Assembly: GCA_945878965.1 (NCBI GenBank)
Contig: CAMCUJ010000012.1
Coordinates: forward strand, 1 to 12,627
Reading direction: 5' to 3'
DNA from: an uncultured Clostridia bacterium
GTDB lineage: Bacteria > Bacillota > Clostridia > Monoglobales > Monoglobaceae
Length of the DNA stretch: 12,627 nucleotides
Of the stretch, positions 1 to 5,990 are shown piece by piece. The notes under the pieces are model-generated. The model was not told the DNA's origin, ran no database searches, and saw nothing but the letters and a program-made list of their open reading frames with translations. The translations under genes were made by a program, and so were the position numbers. Position 1 is the first letter of the stretch, and every line of letters starts with the position of its first letter.

Positions 1-1625
1 TTCGGCTCAGTTCCCGACGGTCTGATTATGAAGTTGTTGTTATCCTCAAGCTCAAGATATATAACATTGGACTTCGGAAGATAAATTTCCTCAGTTGCAC
101 CGCTCTCAAGAACTGTTCTTACAGATGTTGAATAGTCACGAATTGCCTTAACCGCTTTTCCCGCAACTGTAGTCGGCGGATTCTTTCGGACATTCTCCAT
201 AATTCCCTTTATCTTCTCAAGACCTTCTATTCCCTCCATAGTAACAGATACAACTTCCTCTATATAATAGCCGTACTTCTTATAGATGTTCTGTAACTGC
301 TCATATAATGTCAAGCCCTGCTCCTGATAGTAAAGAGCCATATCCGCAATAAGCATACTTGCAACAACCGCATCCTTATCACGTGCATAGGTTCCCGAAA
401 GATAACCGTAGCTTTCCTCAAAGCCGAATACATAAGTTCCTTTTCCGCTTTCTTCTGCCTCTTTTATCTTTTCGCCGATGAACTTAAAACCTGTTAATAC
501 CTCTTTCATTTCAATGCCGTAATTGTCACAAATCTTTTGAATAATATTGGTTGTAACAATAGTCTTAACCACAAAGCCGTCCTTTGGAAGTATTCCCTTT
601 TCAGCCTTCTGACTGAGTATATACTCTGTAAGAAGTATTCCTGCCTGATTACCTGTAATCGGAATATATTCGCCGCTTGTGTCCTTTACAAGAATGCCGC
701 AGCGGTCTGCATCAGGGTCTGTTCCGATTATTAGGTCGGCGCCGCTTTGCTTTGCAAGCTCTATCGCAATTTTAAAGCCTTCCTTGTCCTCAGGGTTCGG
801 TGACTTAACTGTAGGGAAGTTTCCGTCCGGCTTTTCCTGTTCCTTAACAACTATAACATTCTTAAAGCCTATTCTGTCAAGAATTTTTCGTACCGGCTTG
901 TTTCCTGTGCCGTGGAACGGTGTGTATACAAACTTAAGAGTATCGCCCTTTTCCTTTATAAGCTCAGGATTAATGCACTGCTCCTGTACGAAGTCAAGAT
1001 ATACATCCTCAACGTCCTCGCCCATAATCTCAATCATACCGCTTTTTACAGCCTCGTCAAAGTCGCATCGCTTAACGCCTGTAAATATGTCTGTCTTTTC
1101 AATCTCTTCAAGAACTATGCCTGCAAGCTCCGGATTAAGCTGAGCACCGTCATCTCCGTAAACCTTGTAGCCGTTGTATTTAGCCGGATTATGACTCGCT
1201 GTAACCACAATTCCGGCATTAGCCTTTTTGTATCTTACAGAGAACGAAAGCTCCGGAACCGGCTTTAATTCATAGAATATAAGCGCCTTAATTCCGTTTG
1301 CCGCAAGAACGCATGCCGCCTCCTTTGCAAACTCGTCAGACTTAATTCTGCTGTCATAAGCTATTGTAACGCTTAAATTATCGTTACCCGGATTGGTCTT
1401 TATAAGCTGGTTTGCAAGTCCCTGTGTTGCCTGTGCAACTATGTACTTGTTCATTCTGTTAAGACCTGCGCCGATAACTCCTCTAAGACCTGCCGTTCCG
1501 AACTCTAAAGCACGATAAAATCTATCCTTAATTTCGTTTTCATCGCCTTTTATAGCCTCAAGCTCCGCCTTTGCCTCAGCATCTACATTCTGAAGCCACT
1601 TTTCATATTCTTTCATATAGTCCAT
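1..1625 (-). CDS. pgcA: Phosphoglucomutase/phosphomannomutase family enzyme (3' end cut by window edge)
   Basis: Alpha-D-phosphohexomutase that interconverts sugar 1- and 6-phosphates, linking glycolysis to UDP-glucose and cell-envelope precursors; cytosolic. The frame stays open from the ATG at 1625 to the window edge (541 codons plus 2 nt). All four family motifs are visible: the phosphoserine loop TASHNPAKYNGYKVYG with Ser144, the metal loop TDPDADR (Asp303, 305, 307), the sugar-binding loop GFEESYGY (Glu403, Glu404, Ser405), and the phosphate-binding loop RPSGTEP (535-541) at the very edge. The family is usually about 560-580 aa, so only the last few tens of residues are missing. The start is supported by an AAAGGAGAT ribosome site at 1633-1641 and by the usual N-terminus leading into FGTAGLRG. 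It is divergent from rpiB. It resembles B. subtilis PgcA more than GlmM or ManB, but glucose versus mannose specificity cannot be read from sequence alone. Confidence 0.93.
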   Translation of the reverse strand, partial: MDYMKEYEKWLQNVDAEAKAELEAIKGDENEIKDRFYRALEFGTAGLRGVIGAGLNRMNKYIVAQATQGLANQLIKTNPGNDNLSVTIAYDSRIKSDEFAKEAACVLAANGIKALIFYELKPVPELSFSVRYKKANAGIVVTASHNPAKYNGYKVYGDDGAQLNPELAGIVLEEIEKTDIFTGVKRCDFDEAVKSGMIEIMGEDVEDVYLDFVQEQCINPELIKEKGDTLKFVYTPFHGTGNKPVRKILDRIGFKNVIVVKEQEKPDGNFPTVKSPNPEDKEGFKIAIELAKQSGADLIIGTDPDADRCGILVKDTSGEYIPITGNQAGILLTEYILSQKAEKGILPKDGFVVKTIVTTNIIQKICDNYGIEMKEVLTGFKFIGEKIKEAEESGKGTYVFGFEESYGYLSGTYARDKDAVVASMLIADMALYYQEQGLTLYEQLQNIYKKYGYYIEEVVSVTMEGIEGLEKIKGIMENVRKNPPTTVAGKAVKAIRDYSTSVRTVLESGATEEIYLPKSNVIYLELEDNNNFIIRPSGTEP

Positions 1626-1676
1626 TTTTAGCATCTCCTTTGTGTAATTCTAACAAAATCATTATATTACAATATT

Positions 1677-1705
1677 ATTATACTATTATTCTGTCACAAA
1701 TACAA
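1677..1705 (-). promoter_or_regulatory. Putative pgcA promoter
   Basis: On the minus strand, TATAAT (1682-1677) is a perfect -10. Seventeen bases upstream, TTGTAT (1705-1700) is a weak -35 with 3 of 6 matches. The predicted start site near 1670 would leave about 45 nt before the pgcA ATG. A second TATAAT at 1666-1661 has no good -35. Confidence 0.5.
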
Positions 1706-1735
1706 CAACTTTTTTAAAAAAATCAGAATTATTTA

Positions 1736-1764
1736 TTGAAATTATTAAAACAGTTTGATATCAT
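1736..1764 (+). promoter_or_regulatory. Putative rpiB promoter
   Basis: TTGAAA (1736-1741) and TATCAT (1759-1764) are separated by 17 bp, and each matches the sigma-A consensus at 5 of 6 positions. The predicted start near 1771 leaves room for the GGAGAG ribosome site. A nearby alternative, TTGATA at 1755, has a poorer -10. Confidence 0.55.
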
Positions 1765-1803
1765 TTATATATAGACTATTTTAAAGAAACGGAGAGTTGA
1801 AAA

Positions 1804-2238
1804 ATGATAGCAATAGGTTCAGACCACGGCGGTATAAATCACAAGGAATACATAAAGGAATTTTTAAAGGCAAACGGCTACGAATACAAGGATTTCGGCA
1901 CAAACTCAAGCGAATCCTGCGACTATCCCGACATAGCAAAGCCGGTTTGCGATGCAATTCTTTCGGGAGAATGCGAAAAGGGAATACTTATCTGCGGTAC
2001 GGGAATAGGTATGAGTATTGCGGCAAATAAGGTTAAAGGCATTCGTGCGGCTCATGTAACGGATACCTTCAGTTCACGTATGGCAATGGAGCATAACAAT
2101 GCACATATTATATGTATAGGCGAAAGAATTACAGGTCCCGACCTTGCAATAGAGATTGTAAAGTCATACCTTTCGGCAACCCACCTTGGCGGACGTCACG
2201 CAAAACGTGTTGAAAAGGCAATGGCTCTTGAAAACTGA
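1804..2238 (+). CDS. rpiB: Ribose-5-phosphate isomerase B
   Basis: Interconverts ribose 5-phosphate and ribulose 5-phosphate in the non-oxidative pentose phosphate pathway; cytosolic, in a family that forms dimers. The 144 aa match the usual RpiB length. The N-terminal phosphate and substrate region is IGSDHGG (Asp7, His8). The core motif GILICGTGIGMSIAANK carries Cys64, the general base in Cys-type RpiB, and Thr66. The HNNAHIICIGERITG stretch (97-111) and the C-terminal GGRHAKRV (129-136) are also family features. The Cys marks the bacterial Cys-type rather than the Glu-type of actinobacteria. LacA/LacB tagatose isomerases belong to the same superfamily, but no lac genes are nearby. The start is set by GGAGAG at 1791-1796, 7 nt before the ATG. 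An overlapping frame from 1797 has no such support. No clear terminator follows, so read-through into the esterase is possible. Confidence 0.94.
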   Translation: MIAIGSDHGGINHKEYIKEFLKANGYEYKDFGTNSSESCDYPDIAKPVCDAILSGECEKGILICGTGIGMSIAANKVKGIRAAHVTDTFSSRMAMEHNNAHIICIGERITGPDLAIEIVKSYLSATHLGGRHAKRVEKAMALEN

Positions 2239-2344
2239 TTTTTACCTTGACAGCGACATCGGTCACATTTCACCAAATAAAGCTTTACATTTTTGATTTG
2301 TAGTACCTTGCAACAACTAAAACTTGATATTGCTTGATTGGTAG

Positions 2345-2394
2345 GGGTGGATTCCATATCCGCCCGTAATAATTTCAATAATTTCAATAATTTC
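2345..2394 (+). repeat. Small hairpin plus three 9-bp direct repeats ahead of the esterase
   Basis: GGGTGGAT (2345-2352) can pair with ATCCGCCC (2358-2365) around a 5-nt loop, with one G-U pair. Directly after it, AATAATTTC occurs three times in tandem (2368-2376, 2377-2385, 2386-2394), ending just before the esterase ribosome site at 2398. The GC-rich palindrome in otherwise AT-rich DNA resembles dispersed REP-like elements, but its copy number in the genome cannot be judged from this window. Confidence 0.6.
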
Positions 2395-2411
2395 AAGAAA
2401 GGAAGATTAAA

Positions 2412-3173
2412 ATGGCAGTTATGGAGTTTAACTTTCGTTCGCAAACGCTTAACTATGATACGGCGATGAACATAATAATTCCGAACACAAAACCAAAAAG
2501 CACAGGTTACAGAGTTTTATGGCTTCTTCACGGCTTAAGCCAGAACAACACCTCATGGTGCAGAAAATCAAATATTGAACGCTATGTCGAAAACACGGAT
2601 ATTGCGGTTGTAATGCCGGACGGATTCAGAAGCTTTTATACAAATATGCAGTCGGGGCATAGGTATTGGGATTACATTTCGGAAGAAATTCCGCAGCTTG
2701 TGTATAACACATTCAATTTTTCAAAACGCCGTGAAGATAACTTCATATGCGGTCTTTCAATGGGCGGTTACGGTTCGATAAAGCTTGCACTCAGCTTTCC
2801 GGAGCGTTTCGGCTGCGCCGGAAGTCTGTCCGGCTGCCTTGATATTGCAGCTCATATTCCCGAGCCTGATGCTCCGCTTTATTCTGAGCTTAAAAATATA
2901 TTCATAAACGAAGAATACATCGCACATTCCGATGATAATCTTATGTTTAAGCTTGAAAATACAAAGGATTTAACCTCGCTTCCAAAGCTGTATTTAGCTT
3001 GCGGAACAGAGGATTACTGTATGGGAGATAACAAGCGTTTTTATGAGTCTATAACCAAAAAGGGATTCTCAGATATTGAGTTTGAAGAAAATCCGGGCAA
3101 TCATAACTGGACATTCTGGGACGAACATATCAAGCATTTCTTAAAGCGTATAGACGAAAAAATTGAATTTTAA
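2412..3173 (+). CDS. Putative esterase, alpha/beta-hydrolase (esterase D / EstA-like family)
   Basis: Predicted serine hydrolase of the putative esterase family (PF00756), which includes small-ester (tributyrin or acetyl) esterases, S-formylglutathione hydrolases and carbohydrate esterases. The 253 aa match the short single-domain members. Visible features are the oxyanion strand VLWLLHGLSQNNTSW (35-49), the conserved VMPDG (67-71), the nucleophile elbow GLSMGG with Ser116, a probable Asp at 201 in CGTEDYC, and His231 in NPGNHNWTFWDEHI. The triad is therefore complete. There is no signal peptide, so it is probably cytosolic. The ribosome site AAAGGAAG (2398-2405) fits the ATG at 2412. A second ATG three codons on could also serve. 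No promoter is evident in the upstream gap. The substrate is unknown; a sugar-ester or short-chain acyl substrate is a family-level guess. Confidence 0.85.
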   Translation: MAVMEFNFRSQTLNYDTAMNIIIPNTKPKSTGYRVLWLLHGLSQNNTSWCRKSNIERYVENTDIAVVMPDGFRSFYTNMQSGHRYWDYISEEIPQLVYNTFNFSKRREDNFICGLSMGGYGSIKLALSFPERFGCAGSLSGCLDIAAHIPEPDAPLYSELKNIFINEEYIAHSDDNLMFKLENTKDLTSLPKLYLACGTEDYCMGDNKRFYESITKKGFSDIEFEENPGNHNWTFWDEHIKHFLKRIDEKIEF

Positions 3174-3343
3174 CGTTGTGAAAATCGGAGCATTACAAAG
3201 AAATTAAGAGAAATTTAACGTTTGAGAGATATATTTTAAAATAAAATTTTTTACTTAAGTTATGAGCAAACGGGAGTAAATAAGAGAAAATGCAAGAAAA
3301 GCAGACATTGCAAAAGCTAAATTAAAATATTTAAAAAAAGTAC
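3174..3343. other. AT-rich intergenic DNA between the esterase and the rplM promoter
   Basis: No gene or clear signal is seen here. An all-AT inverted repeat, ATTTTA/TAAAAT (3233-3238 and 3242-3247), is followed by a T-run at 3246-3252. It might end esterase transcripts weakly, but an AT-only stem is not a convincing terminator. Confidence 0.5.
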
Positions 3344-3372
3344 TTGACAAGTGGGCAAAGATATATTATAAT
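3344..3372 (+). promoter_or_regulatory. Strong sigma-A promoter of rplM-rpsI
   Basis: TTGACA (3344-3349) and TATAAT (3367-3372) both match consensus perfectly with a 17-bp spacer, as expected for a ribosomal-protein operon. The predicted start site is near 3379, at the base of the first leader hairpin. Confidence 0.92.
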
Positions 3373-3378
3373 AGAAAA

Positions 3379-3520
3379 GCGTCATAAAGAGTGACGTAAT
3401 TTTTATGCAAGCAGACTGTGGGCAAATTCACACTGAAACATAGAAAGCTCAAGTATGGATTTGCTCATAGTCTGAAAAAAACAGAGGTATGAACATTGAA
3501 GATTCATACCATACGAAAAA
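3379..3520 (+). promoter_or_regulatory. Structured rplM leader, L13-leader type
   Basis: The untranslated leader of about 164 nt can form three hairpins. The first pairs CGTCA with TGACG (3380-3384 and 3392-3396) right at the predicted 5' end. The second is a 16-bp stem of 3412-3427 with 3459-3474, continuous except for two G-U pairs, around a 31-nt loop. The third pairs GGTATGAA with TTCATACC (3486-3493 and 3503-3510) just before the ribosome site. Low-GC Gram-positive bacteria carry a known L13 leader RNA before rplM, thought to allow feedback by the ribosomal protein. Position and structure fit that class, but I have not matched it to a covariance model. Confidence 0.7.
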
Positions 3521-3542
3521 GAAAATCAGGAGGTAGAAAGTA

Positions 3543-3977
3543 ATGTCAACTTACATGGCTAAAGCTAATGAGATTGAAAAGAAATGGTACATTATTGACG
3601 CTGCAGGCAAGCCGCTTGGAAGAGTTGCCGCAAAGGCTGCAACAATCCTTAGAGGTAAGCATCGTCCGGAGTACACACCGCACGTTGATTGCGGAGAGTA
3701 CGTAATAATAATCAACGCAAAGGACGCAGTTCTTACAGGAAACAAGCTTCTTCAGAAGAAGTATTACAGACACACAGGTTACATTGGTCACCTAAAGGAA
3801 GTAACATATAAGGAGCTAATGGAAAAGAACCCTGAGAAAGCAATGACACTTGCAGTAACCGGAATGCTTCCGCACAACACACTTGGAAGAAAAGCAATAA
3901 AGAAGCTTAAGGTTTACAGAGATGCAAATCACGAGCATGCAGCACAGTCACCGGTTGCATGGACAGGCGAGATATAA
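3543..3977 (+). CDS. rplM: 50S ribosomal protein L13
   Basis: Early-assembling protein of the large ribosomal subunit that binds 23S rRNA. The 144 aa are the standard length. Recognisable stretches are KWYIIDAAGKPLGRVA (14-29), the ILRGKHRPEYTPHVDCG segment, the VLTGNKL turn, and the C-terminal MLPHNTLGRKAIKKLKVY. A strong AGGAGGT site (3528-3534) precedes the ATG, leaving 9 nt after AGGAGG. It is first in the universally conserved L13-S9 pair, 21 bp upstream of rpsI, and is controlled by the perfect promoter and structured leader upstream. Nothing in the protein is unusual. Confidence 0.98.
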   Translation: MSTYMAKANEIEKKWYIIDAAGKPLGRVAAKAATILRGKHRPEYTPHVDCGEYVIIINAKDAVLTGNKLLQKKYYRHTGYIGHLKEVTYKELMEKNPEKAMTLAVTGMLPHNTLGRKAIKKLKVYRDANHEHAAQSPVAWTGEI

Positions 3978-3998
3978 TAATACAAGGAGGAAGCAAAA

Positions 3999-4397
3999 AT
4001 GGCAAACGAAGTTCAGTATTACGGAACAGGAAGAAGAAAAGAGTCAGTTGCCAGAGTAAGACTTATACCGGGCAACGGAACTATTACTATAAATAAAAGA
4101 GATATTGACGACTATTTTGGTCTTGAAACATTAAAGACTATAATCCGTCAGCCATTGGTATTAACAAATACAAACGGAAAGTTTGATGTAATAATCAACG
4201 TAAAGGGCGGCGGTTTCACAGGCCAGGCCGGAGCTATCCGTCACGGTATTTCAAGAGCGCTTCTTGAGGTTGACGCAGAAAGCTTCAGACCTGCACTTAA
4301 GGCTGCCGGTTACCTAACACGTGACCCAAGAATGAAGGAGAGAAAGAAGTACGGTCTAAAGGCTGCTCGTCGTGCTCCTCAGTTCTCAAAGAGATAA
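3999..4397 (+). CDS. rpsI: 30S ribosomal protein S9
   Basis: Small-subunit protein whose C-terminal tail reaches the P-site tRNA. The 132 aa are a normal length for Firmicutes. The N-terminal [19 protein letters not shown], the central [19 protein letters not shown] and the invariant C-terminus RRAPQFSKR are all present, and the final basic residues contact P-site tRNA. AAGGAGG (3984-3990) lies 8 nt before the ATG. It is co-transcribed with rplM and followed by a strong intrinsic terminator. Confidence 0.98.
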   Translation: MANEVQYYGTGRRKESVARVRLIPGNGTITINKRDIDDYFGLETLKTIIRQPLVLTNTNGKFDVIINVKGGGFTGQAGAIRHGISRALLEVDAESFRPALKAAGYLTRDPRMKERKKYGLKAARRAPQFSKR

Positions 4398-4416
4398 TTA
4401 TTATCTTATATATTTT

Positions 4417-4451
4417 ATCCCGAAAGCAAACGCTTTCGGGATATTTTTATT
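4417..4451 (+). terminator. Rho-independent terminator of rplM-rpsI
   Basis: CCCGAAAGC (4419-4427) and GCTTTCGGG (4432-4440) form a perfect stem around AAAC. Two further A-T pairs extend it to 11 bp, and a T-run follows at 4444-4448. Confidence 0.95.
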
Positions 4452-4633
4452 CGTATTTTTATATATTGTACTCAAAATATTGATTTTTGTCAACAAATAT
4501 TTAAAGTATAGTTATAATATTTAACATAAATTATTATAAGTATACTTATTATTCTTACCCGATATATCAAAAATAATTCCAAACCAACATTATATTATGC
4601 ATAAAAATAATGTGTTATTTTTCTTCTAAGTTA
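4452..4633. promoter_or_regulatory. AT-rich upstream region of azlCD with two palindromes
   Basis: No gene is seen. ATAAGTATACTTAT (4536-4549) is a perfect 14-bp palindrome. Closer to the promoter, ACATTAT (4587-4593) and ATAATGT (4607-4613) flank the perfect palindrome TTATGCATAA (4595-4604), giving a nested 27-bp element that ends 20 bp before the -35. These are candidate regulator sites. AzlCD exporters are often controlled by Lrp-type regulators that favour AT-rich imperfect palindromes, but no regulator gene lies beside them here. Confidence 0.4.
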
Positions 4634-4662
4634 TTGACGAAGTATTATTTTGATGATATACT
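4634..4662 (+). promoter_or_regulatory. azlCD promoter (extended -10)
   Basis: TTGACG (4634-4639) and TATACT (4657-4662) are spaced 17 bp apart, with TGA directly before the -10 as in extended -10 promoters. The predicted start site is near 4669. Any azlC start upstream of that point, such as the ATG at 4650, would not be on the transcript. Confidence 0.82.
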
Positions 4663-4698
4663 ACAAAGATACGAATGTTCAATTTCAAAAATTAACAC

Positions 4699-4704
4699 AG
4701 GAGA
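4699..4704 (+). promoter_or_regulatory. Ribosome binding site that fixes the azlC start
   Basis: AGGAGA lies 8 nt before the ATG at 4713. No comparable site precedes the ATG at 4650. Confidence 0.85.
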
Positions 4705-4712
4705 ATCATACA

Positions 4713-5468
4713 ATGAATAAAAAGACACAATATCACTTAAGTCTTACGGATAAAAAAACTGCCTTTTTAAACGGTCTGCGTGACGGAATTCCCATCGGGC
4801 TTGGTTATCTCGCAGTTTCTTTTTCGCTTGGCATTACCGCAAAAAATGCCGGACTTACAGCATTTCAAGGCTTCATCGTAAGCTTTTTTTGCAATGCCTC
4901 AGCCGGTGAATATGTAGGCTTTACATTAATTGCGGCGGGTGCAACCTACCTTGAAATGGCTATTGCAACCTTAATTGCGAATGCACGTTATCTGCTTATG
5001 AGCTGTGCCATGAGCCAGAGAATGCAAAACGAAACGCCGTTATATCACCGTTTATTAATGGCGTGTGATATAACAGACGAATTGTTTGGAATTGCTGTAG
5101 CAAGACCCGGTTATCTTAATCCATACTATACATACGGAGCTGTAGTTATTGCATCACCGCTTTGGGCGGCAGGAACGGCACTTGGAGTCGTTGCCGGAAA
5201 TGTTCTTCCGCTTCGATTAGTCAGTGCACTTGGCGTTGCTTTATACGGAATGTTCATTGCTATAATTATTCCGCCGGCAAAAACCAATAAAATCATCGCC
5301 GGAATTATAATTATTTGCTTTGTTCTAAGTTATACGGCAGGTCATATTCCGCTTATTTCAGAATTTTCAGACGGCACACGAACTATTATTTTAACTGTTG
5401 TAATTTCAGCAGCCGCCGCAGTTTTATTCCCGTATAACGCAGATGAAAGCAAGGAGGTAACTCAGTGA
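4713..5468 (+). CDS. azlC: AzlC family branched-chain amino acid exporter, large subunit
   Basis: Large membrane subunit of the two-component AzlCD (LIV-E) exporter, which removes branched-chain amino acids or their analogues. From the chosen start it is 251 aa, the usual AzlC size. The N-terminal segment FLNGLRDGIPIGLGYLAVSF (19-38) is characteristic. The conserved ANARYLLMSCAMSQ (90-103) and the DITDELFGIA segment (119-128) are also present. Several hydrophobic spans follow, including about 143-165, 168-187, 194-213 and 223-240. A longer reading from 4650 is rejected because that ATG lies upstream of the predicted transcription start. The 3' end overlaps azlD by 4 nt, so the two are translationally coupled. 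The actual substrate cannot be told from sequence; related pairs in other bacteria handle other amino acids. Confidence 0.92.
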   Translation: MNKKTQYHLSLTDKKTAFLNGLRDGIPIGLGYLAVSFSLGITAKNAGLTAFQGFIVSFFCNASAGEYVGFTLIAAGATYLEMAIATLIANARYLLMSCAMSQRMQNETPLYHRLLMACDITDELFGIAVARPGYLNPYYTYGAVVIASPLWAAGTALGVVAGNVLPLRLVSALGVALYGMFIAIIIPPAKTNKIIAGIIIICFVLSYTAGHIPLISEFSDGTRTIILTVVISAAAAVLFPYNADESKEVTQ

Positions 5469-5770
5469 AAAACAACGTTTATATTTACATATTTATTATG
5501 GCGGCGGTTACTTATGCAATTCGTGTTTTGCCATTAACCCTAATCCGCAAACAAATTAAAAACCGTTTCATTCGTTCATTTTTGTATTATGTGCCTTATG
5601 TAACGCTCGCTGTAATGACCTTTCCGTCCATATTGAACGCAACTCAAAGTCCCTATTCGGGTGCTGCGGCTCTTATTATAGGTATTGCGGCGGCATGGTT
5701 TGGTTTCGATTTGTTTAAGGTGGCACTTTCGTGCTGTGGTATTGTGTTGATTATTGAATTATTTCAATAG
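5465..5770 (+). CDS. azlD: AzlD family branched-chain amino acid exporter, small subunit
   Basis: Small membrane partner of AzlC. The 101 aa are normal. Family signatures are TYAIRVLPL (16-24) and YYVPYVTLAVMTFPSIL (41-57), and three to four hydrophobic segments fill the protein. It begins with GTG at 5465, overlapping the azlC stop as GTGA. A full AAGGAGGTAA site (5451-5460) inside the azlC 3' end supports this start. No canonical terminator follows; only ATTAAGA/TCTTAAT (5773-5779, 5805-5811) can pair, across a long loop without a T-run. Confidence 0.92.
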   Translation: MKNNVYIYIFIMAAVTYAIRVLPLTLIRKQIKNRFIRSFLYYVPYVTLAVMTFPSILNATQSPYSGAAALIIGIAAAWFGFDLFKVALSCCGIVLIIELFQ

Positions 5771-5832
5771 GCATTAAGAAATATCACTCCGTCATAAGTC
5801 AAACTCTTAATAAATTAAATGAAAAACAGAGT

Positions 5833-5924
5833 ATTTTATTAGAATTCTGCTCATTTTATTAGAATAAATTTGATTTTATTAGAATTTAGCTCATTTTATT
5901 AGAAAACATCTTAATTTATAAGAA
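5833..5924 (+). repeat. Five 12-bp repeats at exact 20-bp spacing
   Basis: ATTTTATTAGAA occurs perfectly at 5833, 5853, 5873 and 5893. A fifth copy at 5913 (AATTTATAAGAA) has two changes. The 8-bp intervals differ, but those after copies 1 and 3 are alike (TTCTGCTC, TTTAGCTC), so a 40-bp higher-order unit may have been duplicated. The array ends 18 bp before the -35 of the downstream gene. Spacing of about two helical turns puts each copy on nearly the same face of the DNA, as in multi-site operators. The function is inferred. Confidence 0.9.
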
Positions 5925-5942
5925 TTTTGTGCGAAAAATTTC

Positions 5943-5971
5943 TTGACATATTCGCATAAAATTATTATAAT
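5943..5971 (+). promoter_or_regulatory. Perfect sigma-A promoter of the AlbA_2/GHKL gene
   Basis: TTGACA (5943-5948) and TATAAT (5966-5971) have a 17-bp spacer. The predicted start near 5978 is only about 13 nt before the ATG at 5991. Such a strong promoter for a regulator-type gene suggests that it is normally held down, perhaps through the repeats just upstream. Confidence 0.88.
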
Positions 5972-5977
5972 TTTAAT

Positions 5978-5984
5978 GAGGTGA
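5978..5984 (+). promoter_or_regulatory. Ribosome binding site at the predicted transcript 5' end
   Basis: GAGGTGA ends 6 nt before the ATG at 5991 and supports that start. It begins at or within a base of the predicted transcription start, so the mRNA would carry almost no sequence before it. Confidence 0.7.
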
Positions 5985-5990
5985 CTAAGT

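Noticed and set aside
679..1143. Plus-strand open frames across 537-1268
   Set aside because: They lie antisense to pgcA, whose catalytic motifs are continuous on the minus strand. They have no ribosome sites or family features.
1797..2030. Short frame from 1797 overlapping rpiB
   Set aside because: It reads the rpiB sequence out of frame into a basic low-complexity peptide. RpiB motifs are in the other frame with its own ribosome site.
2247..2252. TTGACA after rpiB as an esterase promoter
   Set aside because: At 16-18 bp downstream there is no acceptable -10 hexamer.
3233..3252. AT-only inverted repeat as a terminator of the esterase
   Set aside because: A stem made only of A-T pairs is too weak; such matches are common by chance in this DNA.
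4650..4712. Upstream ATG giving azlC 21 extra residues
   Set aside because: It lies within the promoter and before the predicted transcription start, has no ribosome site, and the added residues do not resemble AzlC.
5833..5924. Repeat array as a small CRISPR
   Set aside because: Repeat cores of 12 bp with 8-bp intervals are far too short, and there are no cas genes.
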